Assembly (NCBI GenBank): GCA_027487375.1
Contig: JAIYDQ010000467.1
Span: forward strand, 1-38,741
Length of the DNA: 38,741 nucleotides
Source: Planctomycetaceae bacterium
GTDB lineage: Bacteria; Planctomycetota; Planctomycetia; Pirellulales; Pirellulaceae
Direction of reading: 5' to 3'
The translations under genes and the position numbers were made by a program. The notes under the pieces were generated by a model, which saw nothing but the letters and a program-made list of their open reading frames with translations, was not told where the DNA came from and ran no database searches. Positions 19,144 through 28,214 of this stretch are shown piece by piece. Every line of letters begins with the position of its first letter. Position 1 is the stretch's first letter.

Positions 19144-19755
19144 ATGGCACGTTATACAGGTCCCAAGGCTCGTGTGAACCGACGATTCGGCGCACTTTTG
19201 TTCGAAAGTGCTGGAGCGGCTCGAGCATTTAGCAAGCGTGGCGAAAATCCACCTGGTATGCACCCCAAGCCACGCCGAACAAGCAACTACGGTATCGCTT
19301 TGGCGGAGAAGCAAAAGATCAAGTACTACTATGGACTCGGCGAACGTCAGCTACGACGTTACTTCGATGACGCTGTAGGTCGCAAAGGCAACACCGGTGA
19401 AACGTTGCTACTGATGTGCGAACGACGTTTGGACAACATTGTTCGACGCGTTGGCTTCACCAAGACTCGGCCTCAAGCCCGTCAAGGAATCGTGCACGGT
19501 CACTTCCTGGTCAACGGAGTCAAGGTTTCGTCTCCTAGCTTCATCTGCCGTCCTGGCGACATTATCGAAGTGCGTAATCGCGACTCGGTCAAGAATATGT
19601 ACCGTGGCGTGATCGCTAACTTCCCACCTACGCCTATGGATTGGTTGACCTTCGACACCGAATCATTACGAGTTACCGTGGCGGGAAACCCTGGCCCAAG
19701 CGACATCAGCTTGCCAGTGAACGCTAACATCGTGGTCGAATTCTTGTCGCGATAA
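19144..19755 (+). CDS. rpsD: 30S ribosomal protein S4
   Basis: MARYTGPKARVNRRFGALLFES...NYGIALAEKQKIKYYYGLGERQLRRYF...LLMCERRLDNIVRRVGFTKTRPQARQGIVHGHFLVNGVKVSSPSF; lacks the N-terminal zinc cysteines. Confidence 0.98.
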   Translation: MARYTGPKARVNRRFGALLFESAGAARAFSKRGENPPGMHPKPRRTSNYGIALAEKQKIKYYYGLGERQLRRYFDDAVGRKGNTGETLLLMCERRLDNIVRRVGFTKTRPQARQGIVHGHFLVNGVKVSSPSFICRPGDIIEVRNRDSVKNMYRGVIANFPPTPMDWLTFDTESLRVTVAGNPGPSDISLPVNANIVVEFLSR

Positions 19756-19974
19756 GCTTCGTTTCTAACCGTGTGGTCGCGTTTCGGAGAGACGCGACTA
19801 CGTGAAACTTGTTTGCGAAGAAGAGCTTAACTGGACATCGCCAGGTTGAGCACGACAATCGATCGCAACCGTTCTGGAGTACAGTGTTGGGGTAAAGCCT
19901 TTAGGCGCCCCAGCACCTTGGATGCTCCAAAAAGCGGCTAAAGCCTGGACTCCAGCGTAAAGCGATGCAGTCCA
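19753..19974. repeat. Composite C+B intergenic element, copy 2 (inverted relative to 5441-5674)
   Basis: Reverse complement reads TGGACTGCATCGCTTTACGCTGGAGTCCAGGCTTTAGCCGCTTTTTGGAGCATCCAAGGTGCT...GCCTAAAGGCT...GTACTCCAG...GCGATCGATTGTC...TCACGTAGTCGCGTCTCTCCGAAACGCGA...TTAGAAACGAAGCTTA; begins at the rpsD stop codon. Confidence 0.85.
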
Positions 19975-20011
19975 CTTAGAATGATGTTCTCAATCCAGGA
20001 ACGGGATTCGT

Positions 20012-20911
20012 ATGCTGATTAACGGCATTGAGATAGTCGATACGTTCGCTGAAGCGTTCGACATGACCGGCACGCGGATCATAATTACTGCTGCAGAGCC
20101 ACTTTGGGCTCGGCGAGCGGCCGAAGCGATGACTGGTTTTGCAACCAGCGTGATCGGCTGCGGAGTGGAAGCCGGAATTGAACGATTTTTGGATGGTACT
20201 CAAACGCCTGATGGTCGTCCTGGCGTGAGCGTACTTATGTTCGCTGTCTCCGGAGGCAAACTGGAAGAGCAACTCGTCCGTCGCGTTGGTCAATGTGTTC
20301 TAACTTGTCCAAGCACGTCGGTCTTTGGATCGCTAGAAGGTCCGAAGCGAATTGCGATGGGTTCGAAGCTTCGCTACTTTGGAGACGGCTTTCAGATCTC
20401 CAAGAAGATTGGCAAGAAACGTTATTGGCGCATTCCGGTGATGGATGGCGAGTTTGTTTGTGAGGAGAATATCGCTAGAACAAGTGCTGTTGGGGGCGGT
20501 AATTTTCTAGTTCTTGCCGATACGATTCATGGTTGTTTGCATGCATGCGATGCGGCTGTACGAGCCATCAAACATGTTCGTGGGGCGATCACGCCATTCC
20601 CAGGGGGCGTGGCCAGAAGCGGTTCTAAAGTTGGCTCGCGGTATAAGATGCTCTCAGCATCTACCAACGATGCTTTTTGCCCAACCTTGCGGGAAGTGTC
20701 CGAGTCGTTGGTAGGCAATCAAACCAGTGCAGCGCTCGAGTTGGTTATCGATGGCTTAACGCCGGAGGCTGTCGCAAAAGCGATGCGGCTGGGCATTGAA
20801 GCGGCATGCGAAGTCGGGCCAGCATGCGGTGTCAGGCAAATAACCGGCGGTAACTACGGCGGGAAACTCGGCAAGCACCACTTTCATCTGCATCAGCTTT
20901 TGGCTGCTTGA
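20012..20911 (+). CDS. ftr: Formylmethanofuran--tetrahydromethanopterin N-formyltransferase
   Basis: MLINGIEIVDTFAEAFDMTGTRIIITAAEPLWARRAAEAMTGFATSVIGCGVEAGIE...PDGRPGVSVLMFAVS...RVGQCVLTCPSTSVF...GGNFLVLAD...FPGGVARSGSKVGS. Confidence 0.93.
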   Translation: MLINGIEIVDTFAEAFDMTGTRIIITAAEPLWARRAAEAMTGFATSVIGCGVEAGIERFLDGTQTPDGRPGVSVLMFAVSGGKLEEQLVRRVGQCVLTCPSTSVFGSLEGPKRIAMGSKLRYFGDGFQISKKIGKKRYWRIPVMDGEFVCEENIARTSAVGGGNFLVLADTIHGCLHACDAAVRAIKHVRGAITPFPGGVARSGSKVGSRYKMLSASTNDAFCPTLREVSESLVGNQTSAALELVIDGLTPEAVAKAMRLGIEAACEVGPACGVRQITGGNYGGKLGKHHFHLHQLLAA

Positions 20912-20979
20912 TTTCTGGTGCCATCCAATCGCGACGACGCAAGCATCGCGACTCCGGTTCTGTCGTTGACGAATCCGAT

Positions 20980-22308
20980 TCAAGGCTCACCTACACAGAA
21001 CAATTGATCCCCGGTTCTCACGAAAAAGCGATTTTTGGAAACGGCAAACCCATATTGCGTGGGCCCTGAAAACATCGCAGCCGAACGACGTCGTTCCTCT
21101 GTCGATTCGTTTGCGGAAGCTTTCGAATCGACCACGACATCATCTGGATTCCAAAGGACATTTTCGGCGAGGACTTTGAATTCAGGACCGGCCGCTAAAA
21201 CGGTCGTCGTGCCGTCCTTGCCAAAAAAGTAGATTCTCTCTCCAGCTGGAAAAGGTGTGGCCCAACATGACTCTTTCGTTCTTTGTTTGTAGTGAAGTTC
21301 ACCGGTCTTGCTATCTATGCAGTAAACAACGCCACTTCGATTTACCCAGTAAGCACAGTCGCCGTTAATGATTGGTGATCCCCAGGAAGGAGTCGCCTCA
21401 TCGGAGATCCAAAGTGGCTTCGCTTCCCATTCAGTGCCAACCTTGGATACTTGCATCATTAGATTCGATTTCTTTGCCATTTCGGTATTCTCACCGTCTC
21501 GACCCGGCGATCCTGAGACTAAGAACAATCCGTCCCCGGCGCTAAGTGGCGTTGTCCCCGAGTTCCCTCCAACCTTGTCAAAGCTCCAAAGAAGTCTTCC
21601 CGTAGCGCAATCATAACCATCAACGGTACCACCCGAGCTGATCACCAACTGTGGCTCACCTGCGATCGAAACGATATTCGGTGAAGCCCAGCTCTTCCTT
21701 GCGGATCGATCCATTTTCCAAACTGTGTTCCCCGTGGATTTCGCGATGGCAGTGACATAGCTGGGGCCTTCGTCATCGACCAAGATGTAAACGTTGGCTG
21801 CATCCTGCGCGGGTGAAGCGCTGAGTCCAAATTTGTTTTGAAACTTCCCGTAGTCAACAGAAAGATCACGCTGCCAAAGTTGTTTCCCGGCATGGTCAAA
21901 ACAGTTGAGTTGTCCACTTTCGAAGAAGGTAATCAACCTGTCCGCATCGACCACGGGTGTTGCTGCGGCGCGACTAACGTAGACGCTGTTCTCTACCGGG
22001 TTCGAGTTCGCGATGGATTGTCTCCACAGCTCATCCCCCGAATCCGCATCGAAAGCCATGACCAGATACGAATCCTTCTTAGGGCCTTCGGTCGACGTAA
22101 CAAAGACCTGGTTTCCCCAAACGACTGGGCTTGATTGCCCATGACCTGGAATCGGCTTTTTCCATCGTATGTTTTCGCTTGATGACCATGTTAGCGGAAG
22201 CTTTTGCGTCTCAGTAACCTTGGAACCAATCCCAAGAAATGACGGCCATGATCCTTCAAGCTCAGTGACACTGAGGTAAATCGCCGCAAGTAGCAGAACA
22301 ATCTTCAT
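20980..22308 (-). CDS. PQQ-like beta-propeller repeat protein, secreted
   Basis: WPSFLGIGSKVTETQKLPLTWSSSENIRWKKPIPGHGQSSPVVWGNQVFVTSTEG...LVMAFDADSGDELWRQ...YCIDSKTGELHYKQR. Confidence 0.92.
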   Translation of the reverse strand: MKIVLLLAAIYLSVTELEGSWPSFLGIGSKVTETQKLPLTWSSSENIRWKKPIPGHGQSSPVVWGNQVFVTSTEGPKKDSYLVMAFDADSGDELWRQSIANSNPVENSVYVSRAAATPVVDADRLITFFESGQLNCFDHAGKQLWQRDLSVDYGKFQNKFGLSASPAQDAANVYILVDDEGPSYVTAIAKSTGNTVWKMDRSARKSWASPNIVSIAGEPQLVISSGGTVDGYDCATGRLLWSFDKVGGNSGTTPLSAGDGLFLVSGSPGRDGENTEMAKKSNLMMQVSKVGTEWEAKPLWISDEATPSWGSPIINGDCAYWVNRSGVVYCIDSKTGELHYKQRTKESCWATPFPAGERIYFFGKDGTTTVLAAGPEFKVLAENVLWNPDDVVVDSKASANESTEERRRSAAMFSGPTQYGFAVSKNRFFVRTGDQLFCVGEP

Positions 22309-22773
22309 TTTTTACTCGTTTCCAGATGTATACAGCAACGATCTTCGCTTCGGATCATCGAAGCCGCTGGGAGATGGTTTGATAAGTATGGCCGTTTGCT
22401 CGGCACCATCGCTATGAATCGAAAAATCTTACTTTCATGCTATCGATCCAGCGTGATACGTCAACGAGCCATTCGTTCTTCCGCTTTGGTCAACCGGGTA
22501 ATAAACCGAATGTACTTTGATTCCTAAACGAGACTCGGCAACTTCGTTACGAGATGAGCTAACCAAGAGCTGAAAGCGGAACTGCTTTGGTCACGACTTA
22601 GATTATGCTGGGATCACTATCGTCGCCAATGCGACTACAAAAAACGGCAAGTTAAATGCGGTGTAACTCAAGTCGATTACCGTTACGCGATGTAATTGGT
22701 TTTGCCGGAATCGAGTATACTCATAAGTGTCGGTTCTTTTGCCCGAGCACATATTGTACAAGAAGGAAACGAA

Positions 22774-23664
22774 GTGGCTAAGTTTCGTACAGTCGCTGGC
22801 GTTCAAACGAATGTCGAGTTCGCGAATTGCCAAGTTAATTTGAATCGAATGATGGAGTGGCTCCGCGACGATCGACTCACTTCCGCAGATCTCGTCGTAT
22901 TCCCCGAGTGTATGCTATCAGGCTATTGCTTTGAAAGCCTCGAGGAGGCAATACCGCATGCGCAATCAATCCCTGGGAAAGCAACTCATGAGATTCATGA
23001 GCATTGCCGTGCAACGGGACAGTTTGTTGCCTTTGGAATGTTGGAAACTGGCGAAGCAAACAATATCTATAACACTTGCGTGCTCATTGGGCCTCAAGGA
23101 GTCATTTCGAAATACCGTAAAATACATCTTCCCGGATTGGGCGTTGATAGGTTTACCACCAGTGGCGGCCAGCCATTTCAGGTTCATGAAGCGAACGAGA
23201 TGCGAGTTGGCATTCATATTTGCTACGATGGTGTCTTTCCAGAATCGGGGCGAGTCATGGCCATGGACGGAGCAGACATTCTTATTCTGCCAACCAATTG
23301 GCCACCGGGAGCCGATACGTTTGCCAAGTACATTCCGAACGCTCGAGCTCTTGAGAACAATGTCTACTTTCTCGCCGTGAATCGTGTTGGAACCGAACGT
23401 GGGTTTCGCTTTATTGGTCAAAGCCGCCTTTGTGACACAAATGGAAACGTAATTTCAGAGGGACCTGCAACTCCTAGCATAAGTCCTGCCGTGAATAGCC
23501 TCCCGGGATCACGGGATGACGAGGCAATCATTATTGGACGGATTGATTTGGAACGAGCGCGCAATAAGTGCCTCGTGCGTGTACCTGGCCAGCATGTTAT
23601 CGATCGCTGGGCCGATCGGCATCCAGAATACTATGCACGAATTCTCGAGCCTCCAACGCTATGA
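22774..23664 (+). CDS. Carbon-nitrogen hydrolase (nitrilase superfamily)
   Basis: GTG start at 22774 after AAGGAAAC; DLVVFPECMLSGYCF; ISKYRKIHLPGLGVD; VGIHICYDGVFPESGRVMAMDGADILILPTNWP (Glu-Lys-Cys triad). Confidence 0.93.
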   Translation: MAKFRTVAGVQTNVEFANCQVNLNRMMEWLRDDRLTSADLVVFPECMLSGYCFESLEEAIPHAQSIPGKATHEIHEHCRATGQFVAFGMLETGEANNIYNTCVLIGPQGVISKYRKIHLPGLGVDRFTTSGGQPFQVHEANEMRVGIHICYDGVFPESGRVMAMDGADILILPTNWPPGADTFAKYIPNARALENNVYFLAVNRVGTERGFRFIGQSRLCDTNGNVISEGPATPSISPAVNSLPGSRDDEAIIIGRIDLERARNKCLVRVPGQHVIDRWADRHPEYYARILEPPTL

Positions 23665-24033
23665 GAAACTAGTGTTTAGTGATCGCAATCCGACTGCAAG
23701 CAATCAGGTGTGATGAATTGAAATTCGCAAAGCCAAAATTGCTAACATAAAAGCGATACGCGGCGATTTCGATTGTAGCCATCTGTTCTTTTCACATAAC
23801 CAACGTGTAGCTTCATAGCTATCTGTTGATAGTCGTCGAGTGTAAAGGGTCGCGGAAATCATTTTGCAATATGAATTTCTCGCGAGTTTCTGCTCCGAAC
23901 GTGATACCTCTCGGTAAGATCACGATCGATGCAGTGCTCAATTCTGGATGCTACCGATAACGGCCAGCGACACTCGAGCATTACGCTTCAAAAGTTTGTG
24001 AATCTCCTACGGAACACCAATCGGAACAGATCG

Positions 24034-25350
24034 ATGAACCCGTTTTGCTTGCCGTTTCTTGCAATAGCCTTTCTGGCTGCTTCTTTCGCGCGCGCCGAAT
24101 CTCAGGAAGACAAATCTCAGTGGTTTAAAGGAAACTTGCATACGCACACACTATGGAGCGACGGAGATGACTTTCCGGAAATGGTCGCGGATTGGTACCG
24201 ATCGCACGGTTACCACTTCCTTGCACTTTCCGATCATAACGTTCTCAGCATTGGTGATCGCTGGATGAACATCAAAGAAATTGACAAAAGGAGTGGTTCA
24301 AAGGCCTTCCAAAAGTACATCGATCGATTTGGATCTCCGTGGGTGGAAACGCGAGGTGATCGAGAAGCAGGTACTTTCGAAGTTCGGTTGAAACCGCTCG
24401 ATGCGATCCGACCGCTTGTCGAAGGTGATGGCCAATTCTTGATGATACCCTCGGAGGAAATCACGGAAAAAGGCGTACACATCAACGCGACTAACATCGG
24501 AGAATTAATCCCGCCGCAAAGTGGTAGTTCCATCGTAGAAACGATTCAGAACACGCTCAAGGCGATTGATGAACAGTCGAAGCGATTGGGGCGAGACATC
24601 ATTCCTCACCTGAACCATCCTAATCTCGGAGACAAAGGTATATCCGCTGAGGAACTCGCTGCTCTAGTTCAAGATGAATTCTTTGAGGTGTTTAATGGCG
24701 TGGAAGGGGACGGAGATCTTGGAAGCTCACGACGTCATGGCCTAGAAATGCTTTGGGATATCACAAGCACACTCAGGCTTTCCGAATTCGGCGCACCACC
24801 TTTGTTCGGCTTAGCGACCGATGATTCACATGACTATCATGGAGAACAAAAGGCGTCACCAGGGCGAGGTTGGATCATGCTTCGCGCGAAAGAACTTACC
24901 GCAGAATCGATCATTGAAGCGATGCGACGCGGTGACTTCTACGCGTCTACTGGAGTTGTACTGAATGACGTCCAGTTCGACAAACTGAGGAAGGTTTATA
25001 CAGTAAAGATCGAGCCCAAAGATGATGTTGAATTCACGACGACATTCATCGGAACGCGACGTAACTTCGACAAGACTTCGCGTCCCCGGATAGATCCTAC
25101 GTCTGGTAAGCCAATCGAAAGCACCCGTGATTACTCAAAAGATGTAGGGATGACGTTTCAGCAAACCAAAGGAAACATCGCTCAGTATCAGCTGACTGGA
25201 GATGAGCTCTATGTTCGAGCTGTCGTTACGAGTTCAGAGAAACCATCCAATCCGACAACGGAAAGCATTCTTCAAAAGGCATGGACACAGCCTGTTGGCT
25301 GGGAAGTTGAAACCAGCCGGGGGAACACCAGTCAGGCAGAGTCGAGATAA
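24034..25350 (+). CDS. Secreted PHP-domain protein
   Basis: Signal MNPFCLPFLAIAFLAASFARAES; WFKGNLHTHTLWSDGDDFPEMVADWYRSHGYHFLALSDHNVLS; LATDDSHDYHG; MRRGDFYASTGV. Confidence 0.85.
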   Translation: MNPFCLPFLAIAFLAASFARAESQEDKSQWFKGNLHTHTLWSDGDDFPEMVADWYRSHGYHFLALSDHNVLSIGDRWMNIKEIDKRSGSKAFQKYIDRFGSPWVETRGDREAGTFEVRLKPLDAIRPLVEGDGQFLMIPSEEITEKGVHINATNIGELIPPQSGSSIVETIQNTLKAIDEQSKRLGRDIIPHLNHPNLGDKGISAEELAALVQDEFFEVFNGVEGDGDLGSSRRHGLEMLWDITSTLRLSEFGAPPLFGLATDDSHDYHGEQKASPGRGWIMLRAKELTAESIIEAMRRGDFYASTGVVLNDVQFDKLRKVYTVKIEPKDDVEFTTTFIGTRRNFDKTSRPRIDPTSGKPIESTRDYSKDVGMTFQQTKGNIAQYQLTGDELYVRAVVTSSEKPSNPTTESILQKAWTQPVGWEVETSRGNTSQAESR

Positions 25351-25422
25351 CGCTTTAGATTTCGAACGGTGTGTGGATCGGCAGAAGGTATGATTTCCAC
25401 GACGTGTTTTTTGACGCGTTTT

Positions 25423-25638
25423 CTATGTAGAAGACTCGCCGATCGATTTATTGAGCAAGAAAGTCGAAATAGCCATCCCACCAATAAGCGGGAAAGCAAA
25501 GCAAATCACCTGCATGAACTTGGCAGGTCCAGTCGCAATGGATTCCGCAACAAAGGGCAGGATGAAGGCAGCTAGCGTAGCGATCGACCAAATCGCAGCA
25601 TTCATTCCGAGGAGTTTTCTTTTTTCTGCAACGTTCAT
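25423..25638 (-). CDS. Small predicted membrane protein
   Basis: MNVAEKRKLLGMNAAIWSIATLAAFILPFVAESIATGPAKFMQVICFAFPLIGGMAISTFLLNKS; two hydrophobic helices. Confidence 0.55.
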   Translation of the reverse strand: MNVAEKRKLLGMNAAIWSIATLAAFILPFVAESIATGPAKFMQVICFAFPLIGGMAISTFLLNKSIGESST

Positions 25639-25740
25639 GGCTTCATCTCCGGGGGATCTTAGAAACGGCAATCGGATGGGAGCTCTTGGTCTGTCCGAAA
25701 TCGATAGCGTATTTTAAACGGAGACTCACTGTAAGTACGC

Positions 25741-26133
25741 TTACAGGCTTGATGCTTGATTTCTCGCTATCGAAACGGAAAGCTCGATGATGGCAATTAC
25801 GCAAACGACAACGATTTCAATGGGAAAGTATAGTCGACCGAACAAGGTTAGACTTTGAAAATTAAGGGACCATGCGATTCCGGAGCCTGCACAGAAACAG
25901 AGATTGAGAATCGCCAAGGTTCTAAGCGCAAGCACTCGACGGTTTGGTGTCAAGTATCCAAAAATCCCAAAGCCGCAAAACGCTCCGGCGGCAAGTGACA
26001 TTGTCCAGAGTATCCATGGAGGCATCCCTGTTTGAATGAGTTCTGTCGCGAGAACAGCACCTGTCACGGTGCATGTTACGAACGCGCCAACAATATCTAG
26101 CTTGAGTAAGTTGTCAGGCGTAAGTGCAATCAT
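25741..26133 (-). CDS. Predicted multi-pass membrane protein
   Basis: 130 aa with about four hydrophobic segments; same strand as the preceding small membrane ORF. Confidence 0.6.
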   Translation of the reverse strand: MIALTPDNLLKLDIVGAFVTCTVTGAVLATELIQTGMPPWILWTMSLAAGAFCGFGIFGYLTPNRRVLALRTLAILNLCFCAGSGIAWSLNFQSLTLFGRLYFPIEIVVVCVIAIIELSVSIARNQASSL

Positions 26134-26345
26134 CGTTAGGTTGGACTTCTTACAATCTCAGCCCCCGAAATAGAGTCGCACGAATTTACTGCATAGCTAG
26201 GTGTGGTCAAGCAACCCGACGGTGGGCGGGGCTTGGTCCGTGAGAGCAAGGGCGAGATAAAACTCGAAAAAGTTCCCGCGAGTTTTCATGAACCACGCTA
26301 CTCGAAGCATTCTGGTTGCTCGAGAATCCCAGACGAACAATTGGA

Positions 26346-27326
26346 TTAGGCTGCTCGTGCCACGGCCGCGATCGCAAGGCGCTCCAACCAATTCGCCTTG
26401 CCATTCAGACCCGCCGACCGCAAACCACCGATTGCACGAATGCTGAACGACTTTGCCATTTCTTTCGTGAAATCGCTTGCTCCGAAGCGATTGATCACAG
26501 ACTTGAATTGCTCAAAATTTTCGCTGCTTGGGCTGCTGCACATTTCCAATAGATTTTCACGCTCCTGCGGAGTAGCGTTGCCTAAAGCGTGGATCATCGG
26601 AAGTGTTGGTTTGGCTGCAAGGAAATCTCCGCCGACGGGCTTTCCGAGTCGCTCTTTCGTTCCCCAGTAGTCCAGCCAGTCATCGTGAATCTGGAATGCG
26701 AGCCCGAGGTTCATCCCGTATTCGTACTGAGAGTTGCAGACTTCTTCGGAAGCACCAGCTGCCCACGCGCCTAGCTTGCAACTGACTCCGCAAAGGCTTC
26801 CGGTCTTGGCTCCGAGTATGTCAAAATATTCTGGCTGTTTCAATTCAAAGTTTTTTACAGCCAAGTTCTGGCGAATTTCACCTTCACAAACCTCTTTGGC
26901 TGCTTGGGCGATCCAGCGACCTGGAATGGTCGACTCTCCCATGTTCGCGAGGAAATAGGCTTGGGTGAATAGCCAGTCGCCAGCGAGAATGCTGATTTGA
27001 CGGTTCCATTTTCGGTGAACGGTCTCTCGATGGCGTCGTGAGTTCGCATCATCAAGTATGTCGTCGTGGACTAGCGTCGCTGTGTGTACCAATTCAACAA
27101 CAACAGCCAATCGAATGGCTTCATCGGTGATTTTTCCGCAGGCTTGCGCGGCCAGTAGCAAGAGTGCGGGACGTAGTCGCTTACCGCCCATCTCCGCAAC
27201 GTGATCCAAAATCGACTGAATCTCAGGAGAATCGTGTCGTAGTTGCTCTCGAAGCAGCATTTCAACGCGAGCCAGTGGTTCGCGGATCGTTGCTGTGACA
27301 AGCTTTAACTCTTGCGAGTAATCCAT
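26346..27326 (-). CDS. Polyprenyl (trans-isoprenyl) diphosphate synthase
   Basis: GGKRLRPALLLLAAQACG; LVHTATLVHDDILDDANSRRHRETVHRKWN; LAFQIHDDWLDYWG (both Asp-rich motifs). Start MDYSQELKLV at 27326 preferred over 27515. Confidence 0.95.
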   Translation of the reverse strand: MDYSQELKLVTATIREPLARVEMLLREQLRHDSPEIQSILDHVAEMGGKRLRPALLLLAAQACGKITDEAIRLAVVVELVHTATLVHDDILDDANSRRHRETVHRKWNRQISILAGDWLFTQAYFLANMGESTIPGRWIAQAAKEVCEGEIRQNLAVKNFELKQPEYFDILGAKTGSLCGVSCKLGAWAAGASEEVCNSQYEYGMNLGLAFQIHDDWLDYWGTKERLGKPVGGDFLAAKPTLPMIHALGNATPQERENLLEMCSSPSSENFEQFKSVINRFGASDFTKEMAKSFSIRAIGGLRSAGLNGKANWLERLAIAAVARAA

Positions 27327-27544
27327 AGCAGGAGTCGGTTCTTTAACGCCTGGGCTCGAAGGGAAACGGGTGATGTTTTCGTGGATTCCAGCCAACGTGT
27401 TGGGGGTGTCGCTGATGTTGCCCCAGTCGGCGATCGAGATTCTACTCGCAGATGCGACTTCACGCGAACCTCGATTTGAAGACAATTCACTCGCAATAAA
27501 CGCTTGGCTTTGCATACTTTCCCTTTGATCAGGATTTCCCGAAG

Positions 27545-28024
27545 CTATCTCTTAAACAATCCCCGTGACCCGCCATCTTTCAACCACAACCCAACGTGAG
27601 TAATTTCCATTTTTTGGTCGATGGCTTTGCACATGTCATAGACAGTGAGAGCTGCGACTGATGCTGCAACCATCGCTTCCATTTCAACGCCAGTCTTAGC
27701 AAAAACACTCACCGTCGCAGTCCATTCCAGTTCGCATTCCGAAACCCACTCGGCTGCTAAATCGACCTTTTCCAATGCCAATGGATGGCATAAAGGAATG
27801 AGGTTCGATGTTTGCTTAGCAGCTCCGATCCCTGCAATTTTCGCTACAAGAAGCACCTCCCCTTTGGGCCCAGCACCCGACTTTATAGCTGTCGCAGTTG
27901 CCTCCGACATTGCCAAGCGGCTCTTCGCTACTGCAATTCGTGAGGTCGCTTTCTTCTCGCCGACATCCACCATGGTTGGCGATCCGTCGGCACCGATATG
28001 AGATAATCCAAAGTTGTTTTTCAT
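27545..28024 (-). CDS. moaC: Cyclic pyranopterin monophosphate synthase MoaC
   Basis: LSHIGADGSPTMVDVGEKKATSRIAVA...KGEVLLVAKIAGIGAAKQTSNLIPLCHPL...TGVEMEAMVAASVAALTVYDMCKAID. Confidence 0.97.
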   Translation of the reverse strand: MKNNFGLSHIGADGSPTMVDVGEKKATSRIAVAKSRLAMSEATATAIKSGAGPKGEVLLVAKIAGIGAAKQTSNLIPLCHPLALEKVDLAAEWVSECELEWTATVSVFAKTGVEMEAMVAASVAALTVYDMCKAIDQKMEITHVGLWLKDGGSRGLFKR

Positions 28025-28214
28025 TTAGTGACAATCCGAAAAAGGCCCATCGGCCTGGTCAGAGAGCCCGTCAACTCCGCGGTTATCGCCTGATCGATAG
28101 GACATAACTGGAGTAAGGCCCAAAAGATAACAAAACCAACCGACGATTGCGGGAGCAGCGGGGAGCGGCGGGCGATGCTTGAGTGGTCGGATGTACACAT
28201 CCCCTCGTGCGTTG

